Shown here in pieces: positions 22,923 to 32,125 of a DNA stretch of 64,000 nucleotides. Each line of letters begins with the position of its first letter. Position 1 is the first letter of the stretch. The stretch is from Cellulomonas sp. URHD0024 (lineage in GTDB: Bacteria; Actinomycetota; Actinomycetes; Actinomycetales; Cellulomonadaceae). A program made the position numbers and the translations under genes. The DNA lies in the NCBI RefSeq assembly GCF_000426185.1, contig NZ_AUEW01000001.1, positions 930,001-994,000 on the forward strand, written 5' to 3'. The notes under the pieces were generated by a model. The model worked only from the letters and a program-made list of their open reading frames with translations. It ran no database searches and was not told where the DNA came from.

Positions 22923-23913
22923 CCAGCCGCTCCTCGAGCAGGCGCGCGATCGGCCAGGCGCCCGCCGCGGTGGTCGCGACGACCGTCGCGGTGAGCTGCT
23001 CGACCGGGTCGTGGAAGCTACGGAACGACACACCGGCGTCGTAGCCGGCGAGAGACGGGATGGCCCGGGACCCGTGCAGCCAGAACCCCAGGCCGTAGCT
23101 CTGCCGCTCCTGTGGCACGTCGCTCCGTGGGCTGGTCATCAGCGCGAGGGTGTCGAGCGAGACGATCGCGCCGGCATGCAGCGCGGTCCAGAACCGGTGC
23201 ATGTCCGCGGTCGTCGTGTACATGCCACCGTCGCCGTTCCCGCGCACCGGCAGGTGGAACACGTTCGTCCGCCACCGGCCGTCCCTCCGGACGTAGCCCA
23301 CGGCGGCCCGGCCCGGCAGCTCGTCCGAGCGCAGGTAGCCGGAGTCGACCATCCCCGCGGGCCGCAGCACCCGGTCGTCGACGAGCTCGTGAAAACCCGT
23401 GCCGCTCGCGCGCTCGGCCAGCAGCGCCAGCACCAGGAACCCGCCGTTGCAGTAGGCGAACCGCTCACCGGCCGGGAACGCGGTCGGGAAGCCGTCGAGC
23501 ACCGCCAGGAACTGTTCCGTGGTGGCCAGCTCCTGCATCGGTACCGGCAGGGCGTAGTCGTCGATGTCGGACTCGACGTTCTCGTCGAGGTAGTCGCCGA
23601 TCCCTGACCTGTGCGCCAGCAGATGCTCGACCGTGACGTCGTCGGCGATGAGCGGCAGGTCGTCGCGCAGCAGCGACCGAGCGGTGGTGTCGAGCGTGAG
23701 CGTCCTGTCCTCGACCAGGCTCATCACGGCCAGCGCCGTCATGCCCTTGCAGCCGCTCGCCATGGCGACCTGCGAGTCGACGGTCATGGGCAGCGCGTGC
23801 CTGCGGTCGGCGAGCCCGAAGGCCGCGTCGAGCACCGTCGTCCCCGCTCGGTCGACGCGGACCACCCCGGAGAAGTCGGTGGCCAGCCAGGCGACCTCGG
23901 CTGCCAGATCCAT
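22864..23913 (-). CDS. Serine hydrolase of the beta-lactamase/DD-peptidase fold
   Basis: 349 residues, class C beta-lactamase-like fold. The SxxK motif 'ASGCKGMTALAVMSLVE' gives the nucleophile and base, the second motif is 'YCNGGFLVLALL' (Y-x-N), and a third-motif region lies near 'YGLGFWLHGSRAIP'. No signal peptide is visible, so it is probably a cytoplasmic esterase or peptidase rather than a resistance enzyme. The ATG at 23913 begins the conserved domain. The last 20 codons lie inside the end of corA on the other strand. Confidence 0.87.
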   Translation of the reverse strand: MDLAAEVAWLATDFSGVVRVDRAGTTVLDAAFGLADRRHALPMTVDSQVAMASGCKGMTALAVMSLVEDRTLTLDTTARSLLRDDLPLIADDVTVEHLLAHRSGIGDYLDENVESDIDDYALPVPMQELATTEQFLAVLDGFPTAFPAGERFAYCNGGFLVLALLAERASGTGFHELVDDRVLRPAGMVDSGYLRSDELPGRAAVGYVRRDGRWRTNVFHLPVRGNGDGGMYTTTADMHRFWTALHAGAIVSLDTLALMTSPRSDVPQERQSYGLGFWLHGSRAIPSLAGYDAGVSFRSFHDPVEQLTATVVATTAAGAWPIARLLEERLVTTSPGVSPSTEVPPTSPA

Positions 23914-24199
23914 CCCGCCACGGTAGGCCGCCGGGGGCGCCACGGCGACGAGACTTCGGGCCGGCGAGGTTCGCGTCGAGGCTTTCCGCGGGGCGGCCTC
24001 AGATTCCCGACCCGGCCCTCTTGAACGGATGTCCATCTCGGGCCGCGCGAGCGACCGGACGCACCGTCCCGGACAGCGCTGTGACCTGGGCATTCATCGG
24101 GCGTTGTCCGCGGGCTGGACGCCGAGCCCCGGGAGCCTCACACTTGCGCTCGCCCCTCTAGATGGTCCAGCCACCGATGGCTGGGAAAGGACCGCGGCC
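23914..24199. other. Divergent intergenic region without a gene
   Basis: The 286-bp gap between the hydrolase (-) and the transglutaminase (+) holds no open reading frame I can support. It includes a small hairpin (CCAGCCA/TGGCTGG, 24167-24184) immediately before the Shine-Dalgarno AAAGGA of the 24200 gene, which might affect translation. Confidence 0.4.
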
Positions 24200-24997
24200 G
24201 TGCTGCGCACCGTGACTTCTCACCTCTCTCTCGACGTGCGCTCGCCGCTCGAGATCGAGCTCCTCGTGGCCGTGGCCGACGGCGCCTACGACCGCTCCGA
24301 GCTCCTCTCGGTCCGCCACGAGGACGGCCCGCTCGACGTCGTCGAGATCAAGCTCCCGCACGGCGCGCGCATGCACCGCGTGTACGCACCCATGGGCCGC
24401 GTGGTGGTCGACTACCACGCCACCGTCACGGGCCAGGCCGACCTGCCGCCCATCGACGACGTCGACATCGTCGACTACCGCCGCCCCTCCCGCTACGCCG
24501 ACTCCGACCGGCTGCTCGCATTCTCGCGCGACCAGTTCCGTGGCCTCGAGGGCAAGCACCTGCTCGACGCCGTGGTCGGATGGGTCACCAACCACGTCAC
24601 GTACCTGTCCGGCTCCAGCCTGCCGACCGACGGCGCCACCGACACCCTGCTCAAGCGCCGCGGCGTGTGCCGGGACTTCGCGCACCTCGTCGTCGCCCTG
24701 CTCCGCGCCTGCGACGTCCCCGCGCGCCTGACCTCCGTCTACGCTCCCGGACTCAAGCCGATGGACTTCCACGCGGTCGCCGAGGCCTACATCGGCGGCG
24801 CCTGGCACGTGGTCGACGCGACCGGCATGGCACCGCGCGAGTCGTTGGTCCGCATCGCGACGGGGCGGGACGCGACCGACACCGCGTTCATCTCCTGGTA
24901 CGGCGGGAGCCTGTACGTCAAGGCCATGACGGTCACCGCGACGATGCAGGGCGAGCTCCCGGCCGACGACGGCACGGAGCTCGTCGCCCTGCGCTAG
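24200..24997 (+). CDS. Transglutaminase-like cysteine protease-fold protein
   Basis: 265 residues from a GTG at 24200 with AAAGGA about 8 nt upstream. The core carries the full papain-like triad: Cys in 'RRGVCRDFAHLVVALLRAC', His in 'MDFHAVAEAYIGGAW' and Asp in 'VVDATGMAPRE'. The N-terminal 100 residues form the beta-sandwich that precedes the core in this bacterial family. It has no signal peptide. These proteins may cleave or cross-link isopeptide bonds; substrate unknown. In contrast to the transglutaminase-like protein at 52128-54437, its catalytic residues are intact. Its TAG stop is shared with the convergent dnaG stop in the palindrome CTAG. Confidence 0.88.
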   Translation: MLRTVTSHLSLDVRSPLEIELLVAVADGAYDRSELLSVRHEDGPLDVVEIKLPHGARMHRVYAPMGRVVVDYHATVTGQADLPPIDDVDIVDYRRPSRYADSDRLLAFSRDQFRGLEGKHLLDAVVGWVTNHVTYLSGSSLPTDGATDTLLKRRGVCRDFAHLVVALLRACDVPARLTSVYAPGLKPMDFHAVAEAYIGGAWHVVDATGMAPRESLVRIATGRDATDTAFISWYGGSLYVKAMTVTATMQGELPADDGTELVALR

Positions 24998-26934
24998 GCG
25001 CTCTCGCGCAGGTTCCGGCGCCGACCCTCGACCTCGACCAGCTCCGCGTAGGCGGCACGGTAGGCGACGGGGTCCACCTCGGCGTCCATCCGCTGCAGCC
25101 GCCCACGCAGCTCGGCGATGTGGCGCGTGAAGCCCATCTCGACGAGGCTGCGCACGACACCCTTGACGTAGCCGACCAGGGACTCGGGCCGATCCTCGGG
25201 CAGCGGCGCGACGGCGAGCTCCGTGACCAGCGGTCGCAGGTTCTCGCCGGCCTCCTCGATCACCGCCCCGACCCATGCGGTCGCGTTCCCGAGCGCCCGG
25301 GCGGCGACGAGGCCGCCCGCCGCCCGGATCGCCTCGTGCACCGCTCGGTACGCGGGCGCGCCGAACGCGTCGGTGGGCAGGTCGTCGAAGTCGTCGGGAA
25401 CGAGCGCGGGCTGCTGGAGCACGACCTCCAGCGCGGTCCGCTCGATCTGGGCGACCGGGTCGCGGCGGTCCGGCTGCGCCATGCCTGGCTGGGGCTGGGC
25501 GGGTCGCTCGTCGCGCGGCGCGGCACGCTCGTCGCGAGCGGGTCGCGGATCCGCGCCACGGGACGGCTGCCTGCTCGTCGCCCCCTGCACGGCGCGGCGC
25601 ACCGACTCCTCGTCGTCGATGCCGAGCCACCCCGTGAGCATCCGCGTGTACTCGGGCCGCAGGCCGGCGTCCCGGATGCCGGCGACGACCGGGGCGGCCG
25701 CGCGCAACGCCCCGATCCGCCCCTCGGCGGTCCGCAGGTCGAACGTCTCCAGGGTGCTCTTGATGACGAACTCGTACAGGGGCGTCCGGCCCGCCACGAG
25801 CGCGCGTACCGCGTCGGGACCCTTCGCCTGGCGCAGCTCGCACGGGTCCAGACCGGACCTCTCGACGGCGACGAACGTCTGCGCGGTGAACGTCTGGTCC
25901 TCCCCGAACGCCCGCAGCGCGGCCTTCTGGCCGGCGGCGTCACCGTCGAAGGTGAAGATGATCTCGCCGCCGACGGACGCGCCCGAGGCGAGCTGCACTC
26001 CCCCGGTCGAGCCGGAGTCGCCGACGAGGCGTCGCACGATCCGGGCGTGGTCGGAGCCGAACGCGGTGCCGCAGGTGGCCACAGCAGTGCCGACGCCGGA
26101 GAGGTGCATCGCCATGACGTCCGTGTACCCCTCGACGACGACCACACGCCTGTCGCGCTGCATGTCGCGCTTGGCGAGGTCGATGCCGTACAGGACGTGC
26201 GACTTCTTGTAGAGCGCGGTCTCCGGGGTGTTCAGGTACTTGGGGCCCTGGTCCTCCTCGAACAGCCGCCGCGCACCGAACCCGACGGTCTCCCCCGTCA
26301 CCTCGCGAATCGGCCAGACGAGCCGGCCGCGGAACCGGTCGTAGACGCCGCGCTGACCTTGGCTGACCAACCCGGACGCCGTCAGCTCGGCTTCGGTGAA
26401 CCCACGCCCACGCAGGTGCCGCATGAGGGAGTCCCACCCTTGCGGCGCGAAGCCCACGCCGAAGTCGGCGGCGGCGGTCCGGTCGAAGCCGCGCTCGGAC
26501 AGGAACGCGCGCCCGGCGGCGGCCCCGGGAGTGCTGAGCTGCTCGCGGTAGAACTCCTCGGCGACCTTGTGCGCCTCGATGAGCCGGCGACGCTTGCCGG
26601 GCTCCTCGGTCGACCGCGGCGCGCCACCCTCCTCGTACCGGAGCTGGATGCCGACCTTGGCGGCCAGGTACTCCACCGCCTCGGAGAAACCCAGACCGTC
26701 GACCTTCTGCACGAAATCCAGGACGTCCCCGCCCTCGCCGCAACCGAAGCAGTGGTACCGGCCGACCTGCGGACGGACGTGGAAGGAGGGTGAGCGTTCG
26801 TCGTGGAACGGGCACAGGCCCTTGAGCGATCCCACGCCTGCGGACTTCAGGGTGACGTGCTGCCCGACGATCTCGTCGATGTGGGCGCGCTCACGGACCG
26901 CCTCCACGTCCTCCCGTCGGATGCGTCCCGCCAC
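24994..26934 (-). CDS. dnaG: DNA primase
   Basis: 646 residues. The zinc-binding domain at the N-terminus has 'GLCPFHDERSPSF' and 'YHCFGCGEGGDVL'; the RNA polymerase domain has 'FRGRLVWPIREVTGETVGFG'; the Toprim core has 'VVVVEGYTDVMAMH' and 'IIFTFDGDAAGQKAA'; the C-terminal helicase-binding region follows an Arg/Pro/Gln-rich linker. It makes RNA primers on DnaB-unwound DNA. A short Gly/Ser-rich insert (about 18 residues, 'GDSGSTGGVQLASG') lies just before the Toprim DGD motif. The GTG at 26934 has no Shine-Dalgarno, but TACACT lies 6 nt upstream, suggesting a leaderless mRNA. It overlaps the convergent transglutaminase by 4 nt. Confidence 0.97.
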   Translation of the reverse strand: MAGRIRREDVEAVRERAHIDEIVGQHVTLKSAGVGSLKGLCPFHDERSPSFHVRPQVGRYHCFGCGEGGDVLDFVQKVDGLGFSEAVEYLAAKVGIQLRYEEGGAPRSTEEPGKRRRLIEAHKVAEEFYREQLSTPGAAAGRAFLSERGFDRTAAADFGVGFAPQGWDSLMRHLRGRGFTEAELTASGLVSQGQRGVYDRFRGRLVWPIREVTGETVGFGARRLFEEDQGPKYLNTPETALYKKSHVLYGIDLAKRDMQRDRRVVVVEGYTDVMAMHLSGVGTAVATCGTAFGSDHARIVRRLVGDSGSTGGVQLASGASVGGEIIFTFDGDAAGQKAALRAFGEDQTFTAQTFVAVERSGLDPCELRQAKGPDAVRALVAGRTPLYEFVIKSTLETFDLRTAEGRIGALRAAAPVVAGIRDAGLRPEYTRMLTGWLGIDDEESVRRAVQGATSRQPSRGADPRPARDERAAPRDERPAQPQPGMAQPDRRDPVAQIERTALEVVLQQPALVPDDFDDLPTDAFGAPAYRAVHEAIRAAGGLVAARALGNATAWVGAVIEEAGENLRPLVTELAVAPLPEDRPESLVGYVKGVVRSLVEMGFTRHIAELRGRLQRMDAEVDPVAYRAAYAELVEVEGRRRNLRESA

Positions 26935-27035
26935 GCTGGCAGTGTAGGCGCCGGACGGGGCGAGATCAGGCCGTCGCGCGGGTGACCGGCGCCGCTGCCG
27001 CTGTCCGGACCGGAGCAGCACCGTAGACCATTCGT

Positions 27036-27052
27036 TCGAACACCTGTACTAT
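27036..27052 (+). promoter_or_regulatory. Candidate LexA-like half-consensus site over a leaderless promoter
   Basis: TCGAACACCTGTACTA (27036-27051) matches the LexA consensus TCGAAC-N4-GTTCGA at 10 of 12 positions. TACTAT at 27047-27052 lies 6 nt before the ATG at 27059, so the site would overlap the -10 of the VOC gene. It is weaker than the boxes at 12586 and 46667. Confidence 0.35.
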
Positions 27053-27058
27053 GGCGCC

Positions 27059-27526
27059 ATGGCCCTTTCGCTGCACCCCAACATCTCGGTCGTCGGCGCC
27101 GAGGCCGCGATCGACTTCTACGTGGCTGCGTTCGGCGCCACGCTCGTCACGGCCGTCCGGGCGGGCGGCTTGGTGGTCCACTCCGACCTCACCCTCGGCG
27201 ACACCGGATTCACGGTCGCCGAGGCGATGCCGACATTCGGATCGGTCGCCCCGACCGTGGACGGCCCCACGCACGCGTCGTTCACGATCGAGGTCGAGGA
27301 CACGGACGCCGCGTTCGCGCGAGCCGTGGCGGCGGGTGCCGTCGCCGTCGAGGAGCCGAACGACGGCTTCCACGGGGGCCGCATCGCGACCGTCCGCTGC
27401 CCGTTCGGCCACCGGTGGTTCCTGAACCAGACGGTCGAGGTCCTCGACCAGGCCGAGCTGCAGCGGCGGGTCGACGCCTGGGCTGCGCAGTCACCGGGGA
27501 CGACCACCGTGCCAGATCCTGCGTGA
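27059..27526 (+). CDS. VOC (glyoxalase/PhnB-like) superfamily protein
   Basis: 155 residues made of two beta-alpha-beta-beta-beta modules: 'LHPNISVVGAEAAIDFYVAA' at the start and 'HASFTIEVEDTDAAFARAVA' in the middle, ending with 'VRCPFGHRWFLNQTVEVLDQ'. This is the PhnB/glyoxalase-fold pattern of metal-binding or drug-binding proteins. No specific substrate can be inferred. It is divergent from dnaG, and the start appears leaderless (TACTAT 6 nt upstream). Confidence 0.8.
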   Translation: MALSLHPNISVVGAEAAIDFYVAAFGATLVTAVRAGGLVVHSDLTLGDTGFTVAEAMPTFGSVAPTVDGPTHASFTIEVEDTDAAFARAVAAGAVAVEEPNDGFHGGRIATVRCPFGHRWFLNQTVEVLDQAELQRRVDAWAAQSPGTTTVPDPA

Positions 27527-27568
27527 CGCGGTCAGGCCGCAGCCCTGCCAGATCGCGGCTCGACGTCC

Positions 27569-28888
27569 TCAGACGAAAGCGGGTGGGCCGCCGTGGCGTG
27601 GCGGGTGAACCAGGCGCGCATGCAGCTCGGCGGCCGAGACGTCCGTGAGCGAGGCGACCTGGTCGATCACCACGCGGAGCCGGGCGGCGTCGTCGTCGGC
27701 CACCGCCCAGTCCGCGGCGAACGGCGGCTCCAGCGCGATCGGTGCCCGTTCGGTCAGCACGTGCACCAGGTCGGTCAGCACCTCACGCTGCCGGTGATAG
27801 AGCGGTTCGAGCTCGCGCGGTGCCATCACGTAGGCCACCGCGAGACCCTTGAGCACAAGGATCTCGGCGAGAGTCTCGTGCGGCACGATCAGGTCCGCGC
27901 CGTACCGCGTGAGCGGACCCGGGCCGTACACCAGGCGAGTGGCCCGCTGGGACGCCTTGGCGAACCGGCCGATCAGCTGGCTGGTCGAGTCCTTGAGGTG
28001 GGCGAGCGCACCACGCGAACCGTCGAACCCGTGTCGCCACAGCTTCGCGGACACGAGCCGGTCGATCGCGTCCTGCAGCTCGTCGCCGGTCACCGCGTCG
28101 CCGTACCAGGTCTGCACAGCCTCGACCACGCGTTCGCGCTCCTGCGGGACGCCCAGCACCTCGAGGTCGAGGCGGCCGCCGACCACCGCGTCCTCGACGT
28201 CGTGCACCGAGTAGGAGATGTCGTCCGCGAGATCCATCACCTGCGCCTCGAGGCACTTGCGACCCTCGGGTGCGTTCTGGCGCAGCCACTCGAACACCGG
28301 CAGGTCGTCCTCGTACACCCCGAACTTGTGCGTCGGCCGACCGCTCGCCGCGCTGATCGGGCCGTGCAGGTGCCGCCAGGGGTACTTGACCGACGCGTCC
28401 AGCGACGCGCGCGTCAGGTTGAGGCCGACCGCTCGGCCGTCGGGTCCGACGACCTTCGGCTCCAGCCGCGTCAGCAGCCGCAACGTCTGCGCGTTCCCCT
28501 CGAACCCGCCGATCGCCTTGGCCAGCTCCGCCAGTGCGCGCTCGCCGTTGTGCCCGAACGGTGGGTGGCCGAGGTCGTGCGCGAGGCAGGCCGTGTCGAC
28601 GACGTCCGGGTCGCAGCCCAGTGCCTTCCCGATCTCGCGGCCGACCTGGGCGACCTCGAGCGTGTGCGTCAGACGGGTGCGCACGAAGTCGTCCGACGAG
28701 GGACCCAGCACCTGCGTCTTGGCGCCGAGCCTGCGCAGTGCCGACGAGTGCACGAGGCGCGCGCGGTCACGCTCGAACGCCGTGCGCTCGCGCGACTTGG
28801 TGCCCTCGCGGACCCAGCGCTCCCGGTCGGCGTCGACGTAGCCGTCGACGTCGGGGGCATGGGCCAGTGCCTGGTCCGATACCGTCAC
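27569..28888 (-). CDS. dgt: dGTP triphosphohydrolase-family HD protein
   Basis: 439 residues. It hydrolyses deoxynucleoside triphosphates, releasing triphosphate. The HD phosphohydrolase motifs are complete: 'RTRLTHTLEVAQVGREIG', 'ACLAHDLGHPPFGHNGE' and 'MDLADDISYSVHDVEDA'. Together with 'SSALRRLGAKTQV' they are characteristic of Dgt. The GTG start at 28888 lies 16 nt after the stop of the amylase-family gene on the same strand, so they are probably cotranscribed. The dgt/dnaG neighbourhood is common in actinobacteria. Confidence 0.95.
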   Translation of the reverse strand: MTVSDQALAHAPDVDGYVDADRERWVREGTKSRERTAFERDRARLVHSSALRRLGAKTQVLGPSSDDFVRTRLTHTLEVAQVGREIGKALGCDPDVVDTACLAHDLGHPPFGHNGERALAELAKAIGGFEGNAQTLRLLTRLEPKVVGPDGRAVGLNLTRASLDASVKYPWRHLHGPISAASGRPTHKFGVYEDDLPVFEWLRQNAPEGRKCLEAQVMDLADDISYSVHDVEDAVVGGRLDLEVLGVPQERERVVEAVQTWYGDAVTGDELQDAIDRLVSAKLWRHGFDGSRGALAHLKDSTSQLIGRFAKASQRATRLVYGPGPLTRYGADLIVPHETLAEILVLKGLAVAYVMAPRELEPLYHRQREVLTDLVHVLTERAPIALEPPFAADWAVADDDAARLRVVIDQVASLTDVSAAELHARLVHPPRHGGPPAFV

Positions 28889-28904
28889 GGCGTCAGCCTA
28901 ACGA

Positions 28905-30743
28905 TCAGGCGAGCCGCCAGACCTGCACCCCGGGGCCGTCGCCCGCCAGGTGCAGCGCGTCCGGCCGCACGTCGAGGTCCGCGCCACCGTAGAGGTTCTC
29001 CGGCAGAGCGTGCGGCGCGAGCAGGTGGCGGGGCAGGTCGACGCCCTCCCAGGGTCCCCGGGCGACGACGACGAGCACCCGCTCGTCCAGCGTCTCGCGC
29101 AGGTACGCGACGGCGTTTCGCTGCACGACGACCCAGCGCATCCCGCCTTCGCGCAGTGCCCGGGATCCCCGGCGCACCGCGATGAGCGACCGGTAGATCT
29201 CGAACGTGCCCGCGTCCCAGCGCGGGCCACCTCCGGCGTCGACATCGCGCCACGGCATGGCGACCCGGGCGTGCTCGCCGTTGGTACCCGTCAGCCCGCC
29301 CTCGTCGCCCGCGAAGATCGCGGGGGTGCCCGGATAGGTGAACAGCAGTCCTGCCGCGAGCTCGACGCGTTCCCGCGAGCCCACGACCGTGCGCACGCGC
29401 GCCGTGTCGTGCGACCCGAGCATGTTCCACTGGTGCGTCGTGATGCTCCACGGGACGGTCGAGTCGAAGTCCCGCATCGTCGCGACCATCGAGGCGCCGT
29501 CGCGGCGCGGGATCGGCACGGGCATGCCGAGGAACCCCAGCGCGCTGCCCGGGTCCACCAGCCACGTCCAGACCGGACGCGTGAACGCGGAGTAGTTCAT
29601 GTTGGCGTGCCAGCCGCCTGCAGCGAGGTCGAGGCCGGCGTCGTGGAAGTGCTCGGCCACCAGCACCGCGTCCGGGTTGACCTCGCGCATCGTGGCGCGG
29701 ATCGTGCGCGCGACCTGGTGGGTCAGGTCGTCGTCCGCGTACCGACCGGTCATGTTGGCCACGTCGATGCGCCACCCGTCGAGGGCGTAGGGCGGTGCGA
29801 GCCAACGGCCGATCACCGAGTCCGGGCCCTGCACCATCCGGGCGCCGAGGGCGGGCGCGTTGTAGTTGAGCTTCGGCAACGACGCGTGCTCGAGCCAGCT
29901 CACGTACCCCGGCTCGCCCGCCGACCAGTAGTAGAAGCCGGCCTCCTCGCTGGCCTGGTCCCCCAGCGCCCGCGCGAACCACTCGTGCCCCGCGCCGGTG
30001 TGGTTGGTGGTCAGGTCGCCCAGGATCCGCATGCTCCGCGCGTGCACCGCCCGGCTCAGGGAGGCGAGCGCCTCGTCACCGCCCAGCAACGGGTCCACGT
30101 GGTCGAACGTGCTGGCGTCGTAGCGGTGGTTGGACCGGCTCGGGAACACGGGCGTGAGGTAGAGGGTGTCGACCCCGAGCCGCTGCAGGTGGTCCAGCCG
30201 CGCCTCGACACCGAGCAGGTCACCGCCGAAGAACTGCGTCGCCGCGCCCGGTCCGGCACCGATCGGCTCGTCGTCCCAACGGGCCGGCTGCGCCCAGTCC
30301 GGCACCGGCCCTTCGGAGGAACCGGCCCGTGCGAACCGGTCCGGGAACACCTGGTACACCACGGAGGTGTCCATCCAGGGCGGCGCCGGGTCGTGCACGG
30401 TGAGCCGGAAGTCGGACGCGTCCGGGACGTCCCGTGCGTGCACGCCCCGCCCGTTGAGCCAGCGGTAGCCGCCCGGCTCGTCGAGCAGCACGCGGTAGCC
30501 CGTGACCGGGTTGTGCACGGGGACGTCCGCGACGTACCAGCGCTCGTGCACGTCGGACCGCTCGAGCCTGGCCTCGACCATGCGCGGCTCTGCGTCACGG
30601 ACGGTGCGCACCCAGACGGCGCGCTCGGACCCCGCGGACGGGACCCTGATCCGGACGGGGACCACCTCACCGAGCTGCGGTGTCGCACGCCGGACGTAGA
30701 TCTCGGAGCCGTCGTGGTGCGGGAGGTCGAGCAGGTTGCTCAT
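28905..30743 (-). CDS. GH13 alpha-glucan hydrolase (maltodextrin glucosidase/neopullulanase type)
   Basis: 612 residues. An N-terminal Ig-like domain (1-120) precedes the GH13 barrel: region I 'ILGDLTTNHTG', region II 'LDGWRIDVANMTG' (nucleophile Asp), region III 'VLVAEHFHD' (acid Glu) and region IV 'MLGSHDTARVR' (transition-state Asp). 'SVVYQVFPDRFA' and 'LQRLGVDTLYLTPVFPS' are typical of cyclomaltodextrinase/neopullulanase-like enzymes. There is no signal peptide, so it acts on imported maltodextrins. I chose the ATG at 30743 ('MSNLLDLPHHDGSEIYV'), as the upstream codons do not look coding. No sugar transporter lies nearby. Confidence 0.9.
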   Translation of the reverse strand: MSNLLDLPHHDGSEIYVRRATPQLGEVVPVRIRVPSAGSERAVWVRTVRDAEPRMVEARLERSDVHERWYVADVPVHNPVTGYRVLLDEPGGYRWLNGRGVHARDVPDASDFRLTVHDPAPPWMDTSVVYQVFPDRFARAGSSEGPVPDWAQPARWDDEPIGAGPGAATQFFGGDLLGVEARLDHLQRLGVDTLYLTPVFPSRSNHRYDASTFDHVDPLLGGDEALASLSRAVHARSMRILGDLTTNHTGAGHEWFARALGDQASEEAGFYYWSAGEPGYVSWLEHASLPKLNYNAPALGARMVQGPDSVIGRWLAPPYALDGWRIDVANMTGRYADDDLTHQVARTIRATMREVNPDAVLVAEHFHDAGLDLAAGGWHANMNYSAFTRPVWTWLVDPGSALGFLGMPVPIPRRDGASMVATMRDFDSTVPWSITTHQWNMLGSHDTARVRTVVGSRERVELAAGLLFTYPGTPAIFAGDEGGLTGTNGEHARVAMPWRDVDAGGGPRWDAGTFEIYRSLIAVRRGSRALREGGMRWVVVQRNAVAYLRETLDERVLVVVARGPWEGVDLPRHLLAPHALPENLYGGADLDVRPDALHLAGDGPGVQVWRLA

Positions 30744-30914
30744 GCCTTGCCTGCCCGTCGCTTCGTCGATGTGCCGCGGGCAGCAGGATCCACCGACGCC
30801 AGCCTGATGGGGCCGACGGTAAGGGCGTGGCGACATGCCAAGCAAGTGCTGTCACCGCCGGCGACGGCCGCCGCGGGCGTGGCGACGGTGTCGCTCGCCC
30901 CGAAAGACCGCGCA

Positions 30915-32111
30915 TCAACCGCCTGAGACGCTCAGCTCGGCCTCGTGCAGCGCCTTCGCAAACTCCGGGGAGAGGTCCCGGGAGTCCAGCCAGCCGTACG
31001 GGAGCAGAGGACGCTTGGGCGAGCCGGCGCGACCGCGCTGGCCCTCGGCCCCGGCGCCCGGATAGCCCTGCTCCAGGTCCAGCCCGGCGAGGCGGTCGTC
31101 GAGCTCGGCCATCGTCGACACCAGGCCGAGCGCGGCCCTCGTCTCGCCGCCGACGACGTACCCCTTGAAGTACCAGGCCATGTGCTTGCGCATCTCGCGC
31201 AGCGCCTTGCCCTCGTCGTCGAAGTGCTCGACCATCAGCTCGGCGTGCCGACGAACGACGCGCGCGACGTAGCCGAGGCCCGGCGTCACCCGCTCGTCGG
31301 ATCCCGCGAACGCGGCCGCGAGGTCGGCGAACAGCCACGGGCGGCCCTGGCAGCCGCGGCCGACGACGACGCCGTCGCAGCCGGTCTGGGCGACCATCTC
31401 GAGGGCGTCCTCGGCGGACCAGATGTCGCCGTTGCCGAGCACCGGGATGTCCGTCACGGTCGCCTTGAGCTGCGCGATCGCGTCCCAGTCGGCGGTGCCC
31501 GAGTAGTAGTCGGCGGCGGTGCGGGCGTGCAAGGCGACGGCCGCGACGCCGACCTCCTGCGCGACGAGACCGGCCTCGAGGTAGGTCAGGTGGTCGTCGT
31601 CGATCCCCTTGCGCATCTTCACGGTCACCGGCACGCCGTAGGGCGAAGCGGCATCGACCGCGGCCGCGATGATCGCGCGGAACAGGTCACGCTTCCAGGG
31701 CAGCACCGCTCCCCCGCCGCGGCGCGTGACCTTGGGCACGGGGCAGCCGAAGTTGAGGTCGACGTGGTCGGCGCGGTCCTCCGAGGCGATCATCCGGACC
31801 GCGGCCGCGACCGTCGCCGGATCGACTCCGTAGACCTGCACGGACCGCGGACGCTCGTCGGGTTCGTGCGAGATGATCCGCATCGACTCCTCGCCGCGCT
31901 CGACGAGTGCGCGTGACGTGACCATCTCGGCGACGTACAGACCGGCCCCGGACTCGCGGCACAGGCGTCGGAACGCGGCGTTGGTGACGCCTGCCATGGG
32001 AGCCAGGACCACCGGGGTGTCGATGGTCAGGGGCCCGATCCGCAACGGCGGCAGCACGGCGCCCGGGCGCGTGGATATGACAGGAGAAGAGGCTGTCATT
32101 GGTCCAGGCAT
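30915..32111 (-). CDS. dusB: tRNA dihydrouridine synthase (DusB-like)
   Basis: 398 residues. This FMN enzyme reduces uridine in the D-loop of tRNA. 'VVLAPMAGVTNAAFRRLC' is the N-terminal FMN-binding motif, 'VDLNFGCPVPKVTRRGGGAV' includes the catalytic Cys (of 'GCP'), 'VTVKMRKG' and 'LHARTAADYYSGTADWDAI' are family signatures, and 'VLGNGDIWSAEDA' and 'VVVGRGCQGRPWLF' bind the phosphate. The ATG at 32111 lies 14 nt after the response regulator stop, so it appears to be at the end of that transcript. Confidence 0.93.
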   Translation of the reverse strand: MPGPMTASSPVISTRPGAVLPPLRIGPLTIDTPVVLAPMAGVTNAAFRRLCRESGAGLYVAEMVTSRALVERGEESMRIISHEPDERPRSVQVYGVDPATVAAAVRMIASEDRADHVDLNFGCPVPKVTRRGGGAVLPWKRDLFRAIIAAAVDAASPYGVPVTVKMRKGIDDDHLTYLEAGLVAQEVGVAAVALHARTAADYYSGTADWDAIAQLKATVTDIPVLGNGDIWSAEDALEMVAQTGCDGVVVGRGCQGRPWLFADLAAAFAGSDERVTPGLGYVARVVRRHAELMVEHFDDEGKALREMRKHMAWYFKGYVVGGETRAALGLVSTMAELDDRLAGLDLEQGYPGAGAEGQRGRAGSPKRPLLPYGWLDSRDLSPEFAKALHEAELSVSGG

Positions 32112-32125
32112 GGCTCCATTGTCGC

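Noticed and set aside
24029..24199. N-terminal extension of the transglutaminase gene to an ATG at 24029
   Set aside because: The extra 57 codons encode a sequence without similarity to the domain, and the GTG at 24200 has a good AAAGGA ribosome binding site.
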